In this document: one piece after another, positions 1 to 7,009 of the stretch
Numbering within the stretch: the stretch's first letter is position 1
Layout: every line of letters starts with the position of its first letter
Assembly: GCA_016202525.1 (NCBI GenBank)
Contig: JACQOM010000050.1
Span: 1-11,233 of the forward strand
DNA from: Chloroflexota bacterium
GTDB taxonomy: Bacteria; Chloroflexota; Dehalococcoidia; Dehalococcoidales; UBA2162
Reading direction: 5' to 3'
Length of the DNA stretch: 11,233 nt
The notes under the pieces: generated by a model
The model's database searches: none
Told to the model about the DNA's origin: nothing
What the model saw: the letters and a program-made list of their open reading frames with translations, nothing else
Translations under genes and position numbers: made by a program

Positions 1-411
<411 letters not shown>

Positions 412-450
412 AGACTGACCGGCACGAATAATTAACCAGGCAATTGATAT

Positions 451-491
451 GAGTCGCCATAGCTTAGATTATGGCGACTCTTTCTCTTTAT
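451..491 (+). terminator. Rho-independent terminator after rpoC
   Basis: A perfect 11-bp inverted repeat (451-461 paired with 470-480, arm GAGTCGCCATA) encloses an 8-base loop and is followed directly by a T-rich tail (TTTCTCTTTAT). This is a textbook intrinsic terminator, placed 39 bases after the rpoC stop codon. It also shows that the ATG at 449, which opens the long frame running into ruvB, is not a translation start: it lies just outside the hairpin, and transcripts from upstream would end here. Confidence 0.88.
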
Positions 492-527
492 GGCCGGCTT
501 ATCCCCCGAGTTCACCTCATCCTGGGC

Positions 528-634
528 TAACGTTTCATTTCGGTTGGTCACTCAAACTCCCGTCAATCTCACCCCTAACCCCTCTCTTCTTTTATTCCCC
601 TTCCATTACAAGGGAAGGGGTTAGAGGATGGGTT
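528..634. repeat. Dispersed REP/MITE-like palindromic repeat, copy 1
   Basis: The stretch beginning TAACGTTTCATTTCGGTTGG matches the right end of the window (from about 11172) at roughly 80% over about 47 bases. It then runs into a C-rich arm, CCCCTAACCCCT (572-583), which pairs with AGGGGTTAGAGG (616-627) at 11 of 12 positions. A competing inner hairpin pairs CCCCTTCC (597-604) with GGAAGGGG (613-620). Such C-rich, palindromic intergenic sequences are typical of REP or MITE families. The ends are not sharply defined and no target-site duplication was established. Confidence 0.6.
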
Positions 635-664
635 GTTATCAAGCCAAAGAAAGCGCTACCCATC

Positions 665-693
665 CTAGCACGACTAAAGAGATATGCTATAAT
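665..693 (+). promoter_or_regulatory. Promoter for ruvB (extended -10)
   Basis: A perfect -10 box TATAAT (688-693) is preceded by an extended -10 TG (685-686), giving TGCTATAAT. The region 17 bases upstream, CTAGCA (665-670), is a weak -35, which is acceptable with an extended -10. Transcription would start near 700, leaving a leader of about 25 bases with the ribosome binding site at 711-716 before ruvB. The rimI-like gene has a closely similar element at 7692-7700. Confidence 0.7.
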
Positions 694-710
694 AATTCAA
701 TTACTATTCA

Positions 711-716
711 GAGGTG
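711..716 (+). promoter_or_regulatory. Ribosome binding site that fixes the ruvB start at ATA 725
   Basis: GAGGTG at 711-716 lies 8 bases before ATA at 725, which is optimal spacing. The GTG inside it (714) is in another frame and meets a stop after four codons. No ATG, GTG or TTG occurs in the ruvB frame close enough to be used from this site. Confidence 0.6.
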
Positions 717-724
717 AAGTTAAA

Positions 725-1747
725 ATAGCTCGTATCGTATCGGGGAAAACCAATCCGGAAGACACCACACTGGATACCAGCCTGCGGCCAAAGAGCCTCG
801 ATGACTTCATCGGGCAGAATAAGGTCAAGGAAAACCTGAGCATCGCCATCGCCGCCGCCAAAGGCAGAGGCGAGCCGCTCGACCACATGTTACTCTATGG
901 CCCCGCCGGACTGGGCAAGACCACCCTGGCTTATATCATCGCCGCCGAGATGCAGGTCAACATCAAGATTACCTCCGGCCCCGCCATAGAACGTAGCGGC
1001 GACCTGGCCGCCATTCTAACCAACCTGCGCAGTCAGGATATCCTCTTTATCGATGAAATCCACCGCCTCAACCGAACCGTAGAAGAAGTATTATATCCCG
1101 CGATGGAAGACTTTGCTCTGGACCTGGTCATCGGCAAGGGCGCCGGCGCCAAAAGCCTGCGTTTGAACCTGCCGGCCTTTACCTTAATCGGCGCCACCAC
1201 CCGCTTTGCCATGCTTAGCTCGCCCCTCCGTGACCGGTTCGGCTCCATCTATCATCTTGATTTCTATGACCAGACATCCATCGAAACTATCCTCAAACGC
1301 TCCGCCCGTATTCTCGGCATCAAAGCTGAAGCCGGCGGACTGGCGGAAATCGCCCGCCGGGCTAGAGGCACACCCCGTGTCGCTAATCGCCTTCTCAAGA
1401 GGGTCCGCGACTACGCCCAGGTGCAGGCCGATAATATCGCCACCCACTCGGTAGCCGTGGAGGCTCTATCCAAGCTGGAAATCGACCCCACCGGCCTGGA
1501 TGACACCGACCGCAAGGTGCTCCACACCATCATTGAGAAGTTTAACGGTGGTCCCGTGGGACTGGAAACCATTGCTGCCGCCATCAGCGAGGAAGCCGAC
1601 ACGATTATGGATGTCTACGAGCCTTATCTGCTGCAACTGGGCTTTCTGGACAGGACTCCCCGCGGCCGGGTCGCCACCCCGCTTGCCTATCAACACCTCG
1701 GCCTGCCTTATGATAAAGAAAAACCCCCCCAGCCAACCCTGCTGTAA
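725..1747 (+). CDS. ruvB: Holliday junction branch migration DNA helicase RuvB, apparent ATA start
   Basis: RuvB is the hexameric AAA+ motor that, with RuvA, drives branch migration of Holliday junctions in recombinational repair. From 725 the product is 340 residues, the normal length. It shows Walker [10 protein letters not shown] (59-67; the usual GPPG reads GPAG), Walker B DEIH (110-113), sensor 1 GATTR (156-160), the arginine-finger segment LRDRFG (168-173), and the C-terminal winged-helix domain with [15 protein letters not shown] and YLLQLGFL. The N-terminus ARIVSGK fits the family immediately after the start. The odd point is the start codon. The frame is open back to 449, but only ATA at 725 follows the promoter and ribosome binding site at the right distance. 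A sequencing error for ATG is the main alternative. The stop lies 15 bases before the next gene. Gene identity is certain; the start is inferred. Confidence 0.95.
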   Translation: MARIVSGKTNPEDTTLDTSLRPKSLDDFIGQNKVKENLSIAIAAAKGRGEPLDHMLLYGPAGLGKTTLAYIIAAEMQVNIKITSGPAIERSGDLAAILTNLRSQDILFIDEIHRLNRTVEEVLYPAMEDFALDLVIGKGAGAKSLRLNLPAFTLIGATTRFAMLSSPLRDRFGSIYHLDFYDQTSIETILKRSARILGIKAEAGGLAEIARRARGTPRVANRLLKRVRDYAQVQADNIATHSVAVEALSKLEIDPTGLDDTDRKVLHTIIEKFNGGPVGLETIAAAISEEADTIMDVYEPYLLQLGFLDRTPRGRVATPLAYQHLGLPYDKEKPPQPTLL

Positions 1748-1762
1748 AAAGGTAAGAGAAAA

Positions 1763-2440
1763 ATGGCAAAGTTCTTAAACACATCAAAAGCTTATGCAGA
1801 AATAGAGGAGATAATAAGCAAGACTAAAAGCAAGGTGGTTTTGATATCCCCTTACATTAAAATTCCAGAACTCCTGCTTGCACGCCTGAAATACATTGAT
1901 AAGAATGGCATTCAAATAGTAGTAGTGTGTAGAAAAGATAACTTGAAAGCCGACGTAATAAGTGACCTCAAACAACTAAAGAGTCTGGAACTCCGCTTTG
2001 ATGAAAACCTGCATGCCAAGTGTTTCTATAATGAAGAATTGATGGTAATTGGCTCCTTGAACCTGTATGACTATTCTCAACAGAATAATAGAGAGATGGG
2101 AATACTGCTTAGCTTGAAAGATGAGCCCAATGTTTTTAATGAGGCTCGTCAGGAAGCGGAATTTATAGTTAGTAACGCGAAGGAAGACATCACAACAAGA
2201 GACGATTCAAGTAGAACCAGGACAACAAGGAGAACCAGCAAACCAGGTTTTTGTATTAGATGCAGAACACCTATACCTTACAATATAGACCGTCCACTTT
2301 GTGACGAGCACTTCGAGGTATGGGCACAATACGGAGATCCCAATTATCCAGAACATCACTGCCACACTTGTGGAAATCGCGCATCAACTTCAAAAGCAAG
2401 ACCGCAGTGCAATGTGTGCTATGCTCATTCGCAAAGATAA
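1763..2440 (+). CDS. PLD-like (HKD) nuclease-family protein with C-terminal zinc knuckles
   Basis: The product is 225 residues. Residues about 8-135 form a single phospholipase D-like domain: strands VVLISPYI (25-32) and IQIVVVCRK (50-58), then the catalytic-type motif H84-A-K86 followed by GS (97-98), N100 and E111. The spacing resembles the compact HKD of bacterial nucleases, which act as dimers, rather than lipid-cleaving PLDs. An Arg/Thr-rich linker (144-160) leads to two putative zinc sites: C164-x2-C167 with C180-x2-H183, and C200-x2-C203 with C216-x2-C219. Nucleic acid binding or cleavage is a reasonable inference; the substrate is unknown. There is no signal peptide, so it is probably cytoplasmic. 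It starts 15 bases after ruvB and may be co-transcribed. The gene is visibly AT-richer than ruvB, with many AAA, ATA and AGA codons, suggesting acquisition from elsewhere. Confidence 0.85.
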   Translation: MAKFLNTSKAYAEIEEIISKTKSKVVLISPYIKIPELLLARLKYIDKNGIQIVVVCRKDNLKADVISDLKQLKSLELRFDENLHAKCFYNEELMVIGSLNLYDYSQQNNREMGILLSLKDEPNVFNEARQEAEFIVSNAKEDITTRDDSSRTRTTRRTSKPGFCIRCRTPIPYNIDRPLCDEHFEVWAQYGDPNYPEHHCHTCGNRASTSKARPQCNVCYAHSQR

Positions 2441-2532
2441 GAAAGATGGCAAAACAAAAGGGTAGGAGCAACTTCAAAGACAGACCGAAGTGTAGACATA
2501 AATAAATTCAGTAGAAAAGGAGATTAACAAAA

Positions 2533-3759
2533 ATGGTCCGACTGGAAACACTGACAGAAGCTGAGCGCAAACGCCATGAAGACTTGCCCTGCCCAACCTT
2601 TGAAACCCGCCCCTGGGTAAAAGGACCAAAGCTATCCGAAAGACGTGTAGCTTTGATTTCCACAGCGGGACTGCATAGACGAGAGGACCGGCCTTTCACC
2701 CGTGAACCAGGTGACTACTACCGGATTATTCCCGGTGATATTAAATCAGATAACCTGATAATGAGCCATGTCTCACTGGGCTTTGACCGGAGTGGATTTC
2801 AGCAGGACTGGAACGTCGTCTTCCCGATTGACCGTCTTCGCGAGCTGGCAAAAGAGGGCACAATACAAAGTGTGGCTGACTTCCATTATTCTTTCATGGG
2901 TGCTGACGACCCCTTGAGATGGGAACAGAGCGCTCGACTTCTGGCCGGTCTGCTCAAGAAAGACAAAGTCAACGCCGTTCTACTCGTGCCTGTCTGACCG
3001 AACTGTACGCGCGCCGTCGGCGTGCTGGCACATTTCCTTGAAGAAGAAGGTATACCGACCACACAGATTAGTCTGATTCGCCTGCATACCGAGAAGACCA
3101 AACCGCCGAGAGCTTTATGGGTACCCTTTGACCTTGGGCGTCCCCTAGGTGCTCCCAATCATCCGGCACTTCAAAAGCAGGTACTGCTGGCAGCCCTGAA
3201 GCTTCTTGAAGCACGTAATGGCCCGGCACTGGTAGACTTTCCTGAAGACGCACCACTATCCAGCGAAGAGCCGGTGATACTCGCCTGCCCATACATCCCT
3301 CCTACTGAACAGAAAGGTGTAGCCACTAAAATGCAGAAGCTTTGCCATAATTTTAAGGCAGAGATGACAGCAATGCGACCCTGGTATGACAGAGGAGTCG
3401 ATATGCGTAAACGCACTACAGTGGGCGTAAGCAAATTATCCCTTGAAAAACTTGCCGGCTTTATTTGTTCTATAATCGAGGAAGGCAAGCTCGAAAACCC
3501 GCGGCCAGATGTGCCGCTCTCCTTCGAACTCAGGTATGTAGCCGATGACCTGAAAGCGTACTATTACGAAGCGGTGACGGCACAGCCGGGCATGGAAACA
3601 ACGGATAGCGAAGCGCTGGCAAAATGGTTCTGGAAAGATACGGTTGCGGGCGAGGCATTGCTGGTTGTCTCGGAAGCCTGTAGCAAGAGCCTTGACGAGT
3701 CAGTACAACGAGTCGCCAGAGTCTCGATAGTACCGAGAGAGTTCACACCCCGAACCTAG
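2533..3759 (+). CDS. Selenoprotein of the glycine/betaine/proline reductase subunit B family (TGA 2995-2997 read as Sec)
   Basis: Two adjacent open stretches in one frame (2533-2994 and 2998-3759) are separated only by TGA, and read together give 408 residues. The N-terminal part resembles PrdB/GrdB: VALISTAGLH (39-48), a MSHVSLGFDRSGFQQDWN block from residue 77, then FPIDRLRELAKEG and a DFHYSFMG segment. TGA is codon 155, in the context V-U-P-N-C-T-R-A-V-G. This matches the redox U-x-x-C motif of these reductases (UGTCTR in GrdB, UGTCHR in PrdB). From memory, related proteins carry Cys at this site. A SECIS-like hairpin follows. The start has a strong ribosome binding site, AAGGAGAT (2517-2524). 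In the known enzymes the Sec residue attacks substrate for reductive C-N cleavage. No partner subunits or Sec machinery are in the window, so substrate and role are unknown. The C-terminal half (from about 190) has no function I can name. The alternative is a nonsense mutation. Confidence 0.85.
2998..3034 (+). promoter_or_regulatory. Bacterial SECIS-like hairpin directing Sec insertion at TGA 2995
   Basis: Immediately after the TGA, 3009-3015 pairs with 3019-3025 over 7 bp (one G-U wobble) and closes on a GUC loop (3016-3018). A lower stem, TGT (3004-3006) with ACA (3030-3032), is separated by an asymmetric internal loop. The apical loop begins 18 bases after the TGA and contains the G-U that SelB recognises. 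Known bacterial SECIS elements place the loop about 16-37 bases from the UGA. The element lies inside the coding sequence, as is normal in bacteria. Confidence 0.72.
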
Positions 3760-3818
3760 TTTCTTCCTAAATTCCCTACTTTCAAGATATAACGAGGATA
3801 AGGCTTACCAAAACAAAA

Positions 3819-3858
3819 GGGGAAGTCTCGATTGAGGCTCCCCCCTCTATTTAATATC
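3819..3858. terminator. Bidirectional terminator between convergent genes
   Basis: An 11-bp stem with one A-C mismatch (3819-3829 with 3834-3844, loop GATT) lies between the selenoprotein stop (3759) and the end of the - strand cluster (3874). Read on the - strand, the stem is followed by TTTTGTTTT, a good U-tract. On the + strand the tail TCTATTTAAT is weaker. It can serve both operons. Confidence 0.72.
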
Positions 3859-3873
3859 TATGCCTGGTGCGAC

Positions 3874-4419
3874 TTAGTAAGTTGTCCCTCCGTTCAGCCT
3901 TGGCAGGCCTGACTGCTGAATGCTCTGTTGTGCCGGCTGTCTTATCTCATGTCTTAGCAATCCCTTAGCATTCGGCATCTGTCTTCGGATAGCGCCTTTG
4001 GGAACAGCGTTCTTTTCATGCCCGCCACGATTCAGGAAACCGAAGATACGCCCTAACAAGCCTGGGGTAAGGAATGCCGGTTTCTGCTGCCACCAGTCCT
4101 TGATTGCTTTCGCCTCCGCCTCCGTCAGCTTCCCTTTCTCCACCGCCTTGTCCAGCGCCTTAAAGAGAGCCTCTTCCCTTCTCTCCTGCTGAGCCTGTTT
4201 GAAGGCGCTCACCAGCTTGTCCTCAGGAATACCCAGAATTTCAGCTACCCTAGCTAAAAGACCCGCCGTCTTATTATCTCCTGAAGAATCGATAGATTTA
4301 ACAATTTGTGACGGCGCTGTTACCGGTTTCTCCTGTGCCATCACCGTAGCCGCGCCTCCCAGCGTCAGCAAGACCACCACTGCCAGCACTGAAATAAGAA
4401 CCTTTACTTTTTTCGACAT
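3874..4419 (-). CDS. Small secreted protein of unknown function, last gene of the sigma-factor cluster
   Basis: The product is 181 residues. It has a clear N-terminal signal: basic MSKKVKV, a hydrophobic run LISVLAVVVLLTLGGAATV, and a likely signal peptidase site after VMAQ or similar (about residues 27-30), so it is predicted to be exported. The mature part begins with a disordered Ser/Thr/Pro stretch. An amphipathic helical module follows (about 54-114: LARVAEILGIPEDKLVSAF, then a charged EALFKALDKAVEKGKLTEAEA run ending KDWWQQKP). The tail is Arg/Gln/Asn-rich and basic. Helical repeats of the 'VAEILGI..EKL..A.....GKLTEAEA' type are common in small secreted Chloroflexota and Firmicutes proteins, but no biochemical role is known to me. 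ATG 4419 has AAGGAG eight to ten bases upstream. It lies 36 bases after the SIMPL gene on the same strand, and a terminator follows its stop. Confidence 0.82.
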   Translation of the reverse strand: MSKKVKVLISVLAVVVLLTLGGAATVMAQEKPVTAPSQIVKSIDSSGDNKTAGLLARVAEILGIPEDKLVSAFKQAQQERREEALFKALDKAVEKGKLTEAEAKAIKDWWQQKPAFLTPGLLGRIFGFLNRGGHEKNAVPKGAIRRQMPNAKGLLRHEIRQPAQQSIQQSGLPRLNGGTTY

Positions 4420-4455
4420 CTCTCTTACTCCTTAATAATCTCGCCTGATACCCCA

Positions 4456-5193
4456 TTACTTCAGAATAGCGTAGACTACCTGCACGCTGATGGTAATCTC
4501 CATTTCGCCGGGGCTGATTGGCGTCGCTCCCCCCGGAGCAAAAGATTCCGCTCTTGCCATTAAAGGTGTCGGCGGGAAATAGGAAGTCTCGGAGATAAAG
4601 GTCGGTTTACCCAGAGACACCCCACCCAGCCTTGCCATCTGTTCCGCTTTAGCCTTAGCATCGGCCATCGCTTTCTCTCTGCCTTCATTATTGTAAGCAG
4701 ACGGATCATCGATGGTAAAACTGATACTATCGATTCTAGTGCGGTCCCCCCCGGCTTGAGCCACGGCATCGATGATAGAGCCAGCCTTGTCGATATCTCT
4801 CAGCTTTGCCGCCACTACATTGGTTACCCGGTAGCCGATGATAACCTCGCGCTGGTTCTTGTCATCAAACCTGGTTACCTTGGTAATGTTAAAAAACTGG
4901 GTCTGGATATCTTTCTTAGCCACCCCATTACCGGTCAGGGCAGTCATTACCTTATTCATCGCTTCAGACGCCTGGCTCTGGGCCTGGGCTACAGTTGCTT
5001 CCTGAGCTTCAATACCTAACCTCAACAGGGCGATATCCGGCACGACAGTCACTTTTCCCTGTCCATTGACCCAGATGCCTTCCTGCTGGCTACTGGCCAC
5101 CTGGACAGTGCTACTGCCTGCCTGACAGCCGGCCAGACCAACTAAGACCAGGACTAACGCCAAGCCTGCCACTAACAACCACTTCTTTTTCAC
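4456..5193 (-). CDS. SIMPL-domain (DUF541, YggE/BP26-like) lipoprotein
   Basis: The product is 245 residues. It is a predicted lipoprotein: MKKKW, a hydrophobic core, and the lipobox L20-A21-G22-C23, so acylation at Cys23 is expected after cleavage. Residues about 40-243 form the SIMPL domain. Recognisable pieces are the opening IWVNGQGKVTVVPDIALLRLGIEAQ, a long helix rich in Ala/Gln (VAQAQSQASEAMNKVMTAL), NGVAKKDIQTQ, GYRVTNVVAAKLRDIDKAGSIIDAVAQAGG, a REKAMADAKAKAEQMARLGG segment, and a final strand EITISVQVVYAI. SIMPL proteins are envelope proteins linked to oxidative or envelope stress in other bacteria; the mechanism is unclear. The start is GTG at 5193, supported by GGAGGT six bases upstream. 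It sits 91 bases after the DUF5667 gene; that gap has an AT-rich TATATATAGT run but no convincing -35. Confidence 0.92.
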   Translation of the reverse strand: MKKKWLLVAGLALVLVLVGLAGCQAGSSTVQVASSQQEGIWVNGQGKVTVVPDIALLRLGIEAQEATVAQAQSQASEAMNKVMTALTGNGVAKKDIQTQFFNITKVTRFDDKNQREVIIGYRVTNVVAAKLRDIDKAGSIIDAVAQAGGDRTRIDSISFTIDDPSAYNNEGREKAMADAKAKAEQMARLGGVSLGKPTFISETSYFPPTPLMARAESFAPGGATPISPGEMEITISVQVVYAILK

Positions 5194-5284
5194 AGCTTAC
5201 CTCCATGTGAATTTCTGGCTACTATATATAAAAACGGGAAAAACGCCGATTGGTTAGTAGAACTTCCGCAGAAATTTTTGAAAT

Positions 5285-6178
5285 TCAGTCCCCGTCTTCG
5301 TCTAACGATTCCAGCGCTTTCTTATAGCCGTCCTCGGATACAGCGATAGCCCGCAGCAGCGCCGGCCTGTCCTCTGGTGGGACTTTATCGAGCAGGGCAC
5401 GCAGACGCTCAGGGTGACTGGAAGCATAATGTGCCACGGTCTCCCGCAGTTTCTCTCGGCGGCCATCTTTGCCGCCTTTCTCTTTGCCCCGCTCTGCCAG
5501 TCCAGTCGCCACAGAAGGCGCTGGCGCTTTTTCAGGCTCCAGTGCTCTTTTCAGCTCCGGCGCCTCCGCAGCGGCCGGCGCCACTGGAACAGCCCCGTCC
5601 TTAATCTTTTTAACCGACGACAGGTCGATTATCCTGGTCAGGTAAGTATTAAGCCCCTGCGTAACTCGCTCTATTTGCTCCGCCTTGCTTTCATCAGCCA
5701 TGCGGGCTATCTCCTCGACTCTCTTATCGGCCAGCCGGGCATAAAGCTCAGCCTTACCGATACTGGACGGAGTCAATGCCAAACGCACCTTTTCAGTGGC
5801 CAGCTTCACCGGATAAAGTACCTGGTCAGGCATACTGCTGCTGGCCGCTGCCACCGTGCCACTACCCGCCAGCAAGAAAACCAGAACCGCCGTCAAAACC
5901 ACTGCCCACTGCGGTTGCCAGTTAAAGAATGAATGACTCTTTTTAGGCGCCGTGTTCTGAAGCACCGAGTACAACTGGTATCTGGCCCTGTCTCTTAGCT
6001 CAGGACGCGGCTGTATCGCTGACGCCTGCTTAACCGATAGAGCCGTCTCCAGCAATGGCTTAAGCTCATCCGCGTACTCCGGGAAGCTCTGCAGGCACTG
6101 CTCTACAGTCTCACCTTTGAGCAGCAACCTCTCCAGGCATTCATCCAGAGCATTATTGAGTTTTCTGGTCTTTCTCAT
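5285..6178 (-). CDS. DUF5667-type single-pass membrane protein, candidate anti-sigma/sensor partner
   Basis: The product is 297 residues. The N-terminal cytoplasmic module (about 9-75) has the pattern ALDECLERLLLKGETVEQCLQSFPEYADELKPLLETAL, which I associate with proteins encoded next to sigma factors in Chloroflexota. A single membrane helix follows at about 91-111 (WAVVLTAVLVFLLAGSGTVAA). The outer part starts with the DUF5667 signature (MPDQVLYPVKLATEKVRLALT, about 116-136), then an acidic/basic helical segment, a Pro/Ala-rich linker (about 199-222) and a charged C-terminal helical region ending DEDGD. The gene overlaps the sigma-factor gene by 26 bases (6153-6178), so the two are translationally coupled. 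By analogy with sigma/anti-sigma pairs it may hold the sigma factor at the membrane until an envelope signal arrives. No zinc-binding HxxxCxxC anti-sigma motif is present, so this role is inference. Confidence 0.85.
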   Translation of the reverse strand: MRKTRKLNNALDECLERLLLKGETVEQCLQSFPEYADELKPLLETALSVKQASAIQPRPELRDRARYQLYSVLQNTAPKKSHSFFNWQPQWAVVLTAVLVFLLAGSGTVAAASSSMPDQVLYPVKLATEKVRLALTPSSIGKAELYARLADKRVEEIARMADESKAEQIERVTQGLNTYLTRIIDLSSVKKIKDGAVPVAPAAAEAPELKRALEPEKAPAPSVATGLAERGKEKGGKDGRREKLRETVAHYASSHPERLRALLDKVPPEDRPALLRAIAVSEDGYKKALESLDEDGD

Positions 6179-6719
6179 CGCTATTCACCAACAACGTCTT
6201 GCGCAGAGCCACAATTGCGCTATGCTGCAGGGCTTTTATTGCTCCCTGGCTCTTACCCATAATCTTAGCGACCTCAGCAGTCGATAAATCGCTGGCAAAG
6301 CGGAGAGAAATCACCTCACGTTGGGCCTCGGTCAGATACCGGGTAGCCGATAGTACCTGCTTAATATCCAGGCTGTGCTCAACCAGTTGCTGAGGATTAC
6401 TATTACTGTCACTGACCAGTAGTGACTCATCCAGTGGAGTCGCCGCCCGCTTCTGATTCTTTCGAAAATAGTCAACTACCTGGTTGTGAGCAATACGAAA
6501 TAGCCACGAGGAAAAGGGTGCTCCCTGCCAGTTGAAGGAAGAGATAGACTGGAGAGCATTAATAAATACCTGCTGCGTCATATCTTCCGCCTCCGTCTTG
6601 TCCCCTATCCTCAGAGTCACATAACGGTAAATCCGGTCAAAGTGTGCCTCATATAATCTGGCGAAGGCCACCTGGTCATGTTGTTTGGCTCGCCGGACGA
6701 GGCTCTCCTCATCTTGCAC
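6153..6719 (-). CDS. ECF-type RNA polymerase sigma factor
   Basis: The product is 188 residues, normal for an ECF sigma factor. Region 2 spans about residues 5-90: FARLYEAHFDRIYRYVTLRIGD, the core-binding stretch AEDMTQQVFINAL, and the -10 recognition part SSFNWQGAPFSSWLFRIAHNQVVDYFRKNQ. After a short linker, region 4 (about 125-178) has LTEAQREVISLRFASDLSTAEVAKIMGKSQGAIKALQHSAIVALRK, the helix-turn-helix that reads -35 elements. The start is GTG at 6719; a GGGGG run lies upstream but no classical Shine-Dalgarno. It heads the four-gene - strand cluster and overlaps the DUF5667 gene by 26 bases. The gene has a housekeeping-like promoter at 6786-6814. The target regulon is unknown beyond probable control of this cluster. 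Confidence 0.95.
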   Translation of the reverse strand: MQDEESLVRRAKQHDQVAFARLYEAHFDRIYRYVTLRIGDKTEAEDMTQQVFINALQSISSFNWQGAPFSSWLFRIAHNQVVDYFRKNQKRAATPLDESLLVSDSNSNPQQLVEHSLDIKQVLSATRYLTEAQREVISLRFASDLSTAEVAKIMGKSQGAIKALQHSAIVALRKTLLVNSDEKDQKTQ

Positions 6720-7009
6720 CTGACAACAACCCCCGTTAGCTAAACCTCGGTCTAGCCATCAATCAGGGCGTTACCCTGTGCATAGAGTATAGCCTAGAAT
6801 ATACACAGAGGCAACGTTAGGCGTTGTCTATATTAGATAACGTAAATGGGCGGTAAAAGGTTAGGTGAGAGTCTTGGACAGCGATATTAATAGCGTTTAC
6901 AGGTTTGAAGATGATTTGCCTTCTGCGATTGTGGATAGGAAGGAAACGATTCTAACTCATCTAGTAGCACATTAACACATTACCAATTGAATAGTATATG
7001 AGAACTTGC
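6720..7009. other. Intergenic region between sigma factor and SRPBCC gene (290 bases)
   Basis: Besides the sigma-cluster promoter and its palindrome, I see no conserved gene here. A 36-codon + strand frame (GTG 6865 to TAA 6975, with AAGG upstream) is open but matches nothing I know, and could be chance or a remnant. The part from about 6840 onward is AT-rich. Confidence 0.5.
6786..6814 (-). promoter_or_regulatory. Promoter of the sigma-factor cluster
   Basis: On the - strand, TTGCCT (6814-6809, 4 of 6 to consensus) and TATACT (6791-6786, 5 of 6) are separated by exactly 17 bases, giving a start near 6779 and a leader of about 60 bases. An inverted repeat CAACG-N5-CGTTG (6812-6826) overlaps the -35 box and could be an operator. 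Confidence 0.6.

Larger units (their letters stand above)
412..724. other. Intergenic region rpoC-ruvB (313 bases): terminator, repeat, promoter
   Basis: This gap contains, in order, the rpoC terminator (451-491), a dispersed palindromic repeat (about 528-634), a promoter with extended -10 (665-693) and a ribosome binding site (711-716). The frame leading into ruvB happens to be open from 449. The 92 residues it would add read through the hairpin, the repeat and the promoter, and they are unlike the N-terminus of any RuvB I know, so I treat the region as noncoding. Confidence 0.75.

Noticed and set aside
449..724. Open frame giving RuvB a 92-residue N-terminal extension from ATG 449
   Set aside because: It reads through an intrinsic terminator, a palindromic repeat and the ruvB promoter, has no ribosome binding site, and would make RuvB far longer than the family.
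2446..2505. 19-codon basic peptide frame between the PLD-like and selenoprotein genes (MAKQKGRSNFKDRPKCRHK)
   Set aside because: It is too short to judge, has no recognisable relatives and only a weak ribosome binding site; chance in an A-rich stretch is likely.
3022..3759. Separate gene starting at GTG 3022
   Set aside because: That GTG lies inside the SECIS-like stem, has no ribosome binding site, and the protein continues the preceding frame as one family member.
5414..5932. 172-codon + strand frame opposite the DUF5667 gene
   Set aside because: It is the shadow of a well-supported - strand gene, and its Arg/Cys/His-rich composition is typical of antisense frames.
6865..6975. 36-codon + strand frame with AAGG upstream
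   Set aside because: No known similarity; short open frames of this size are expected by chance.
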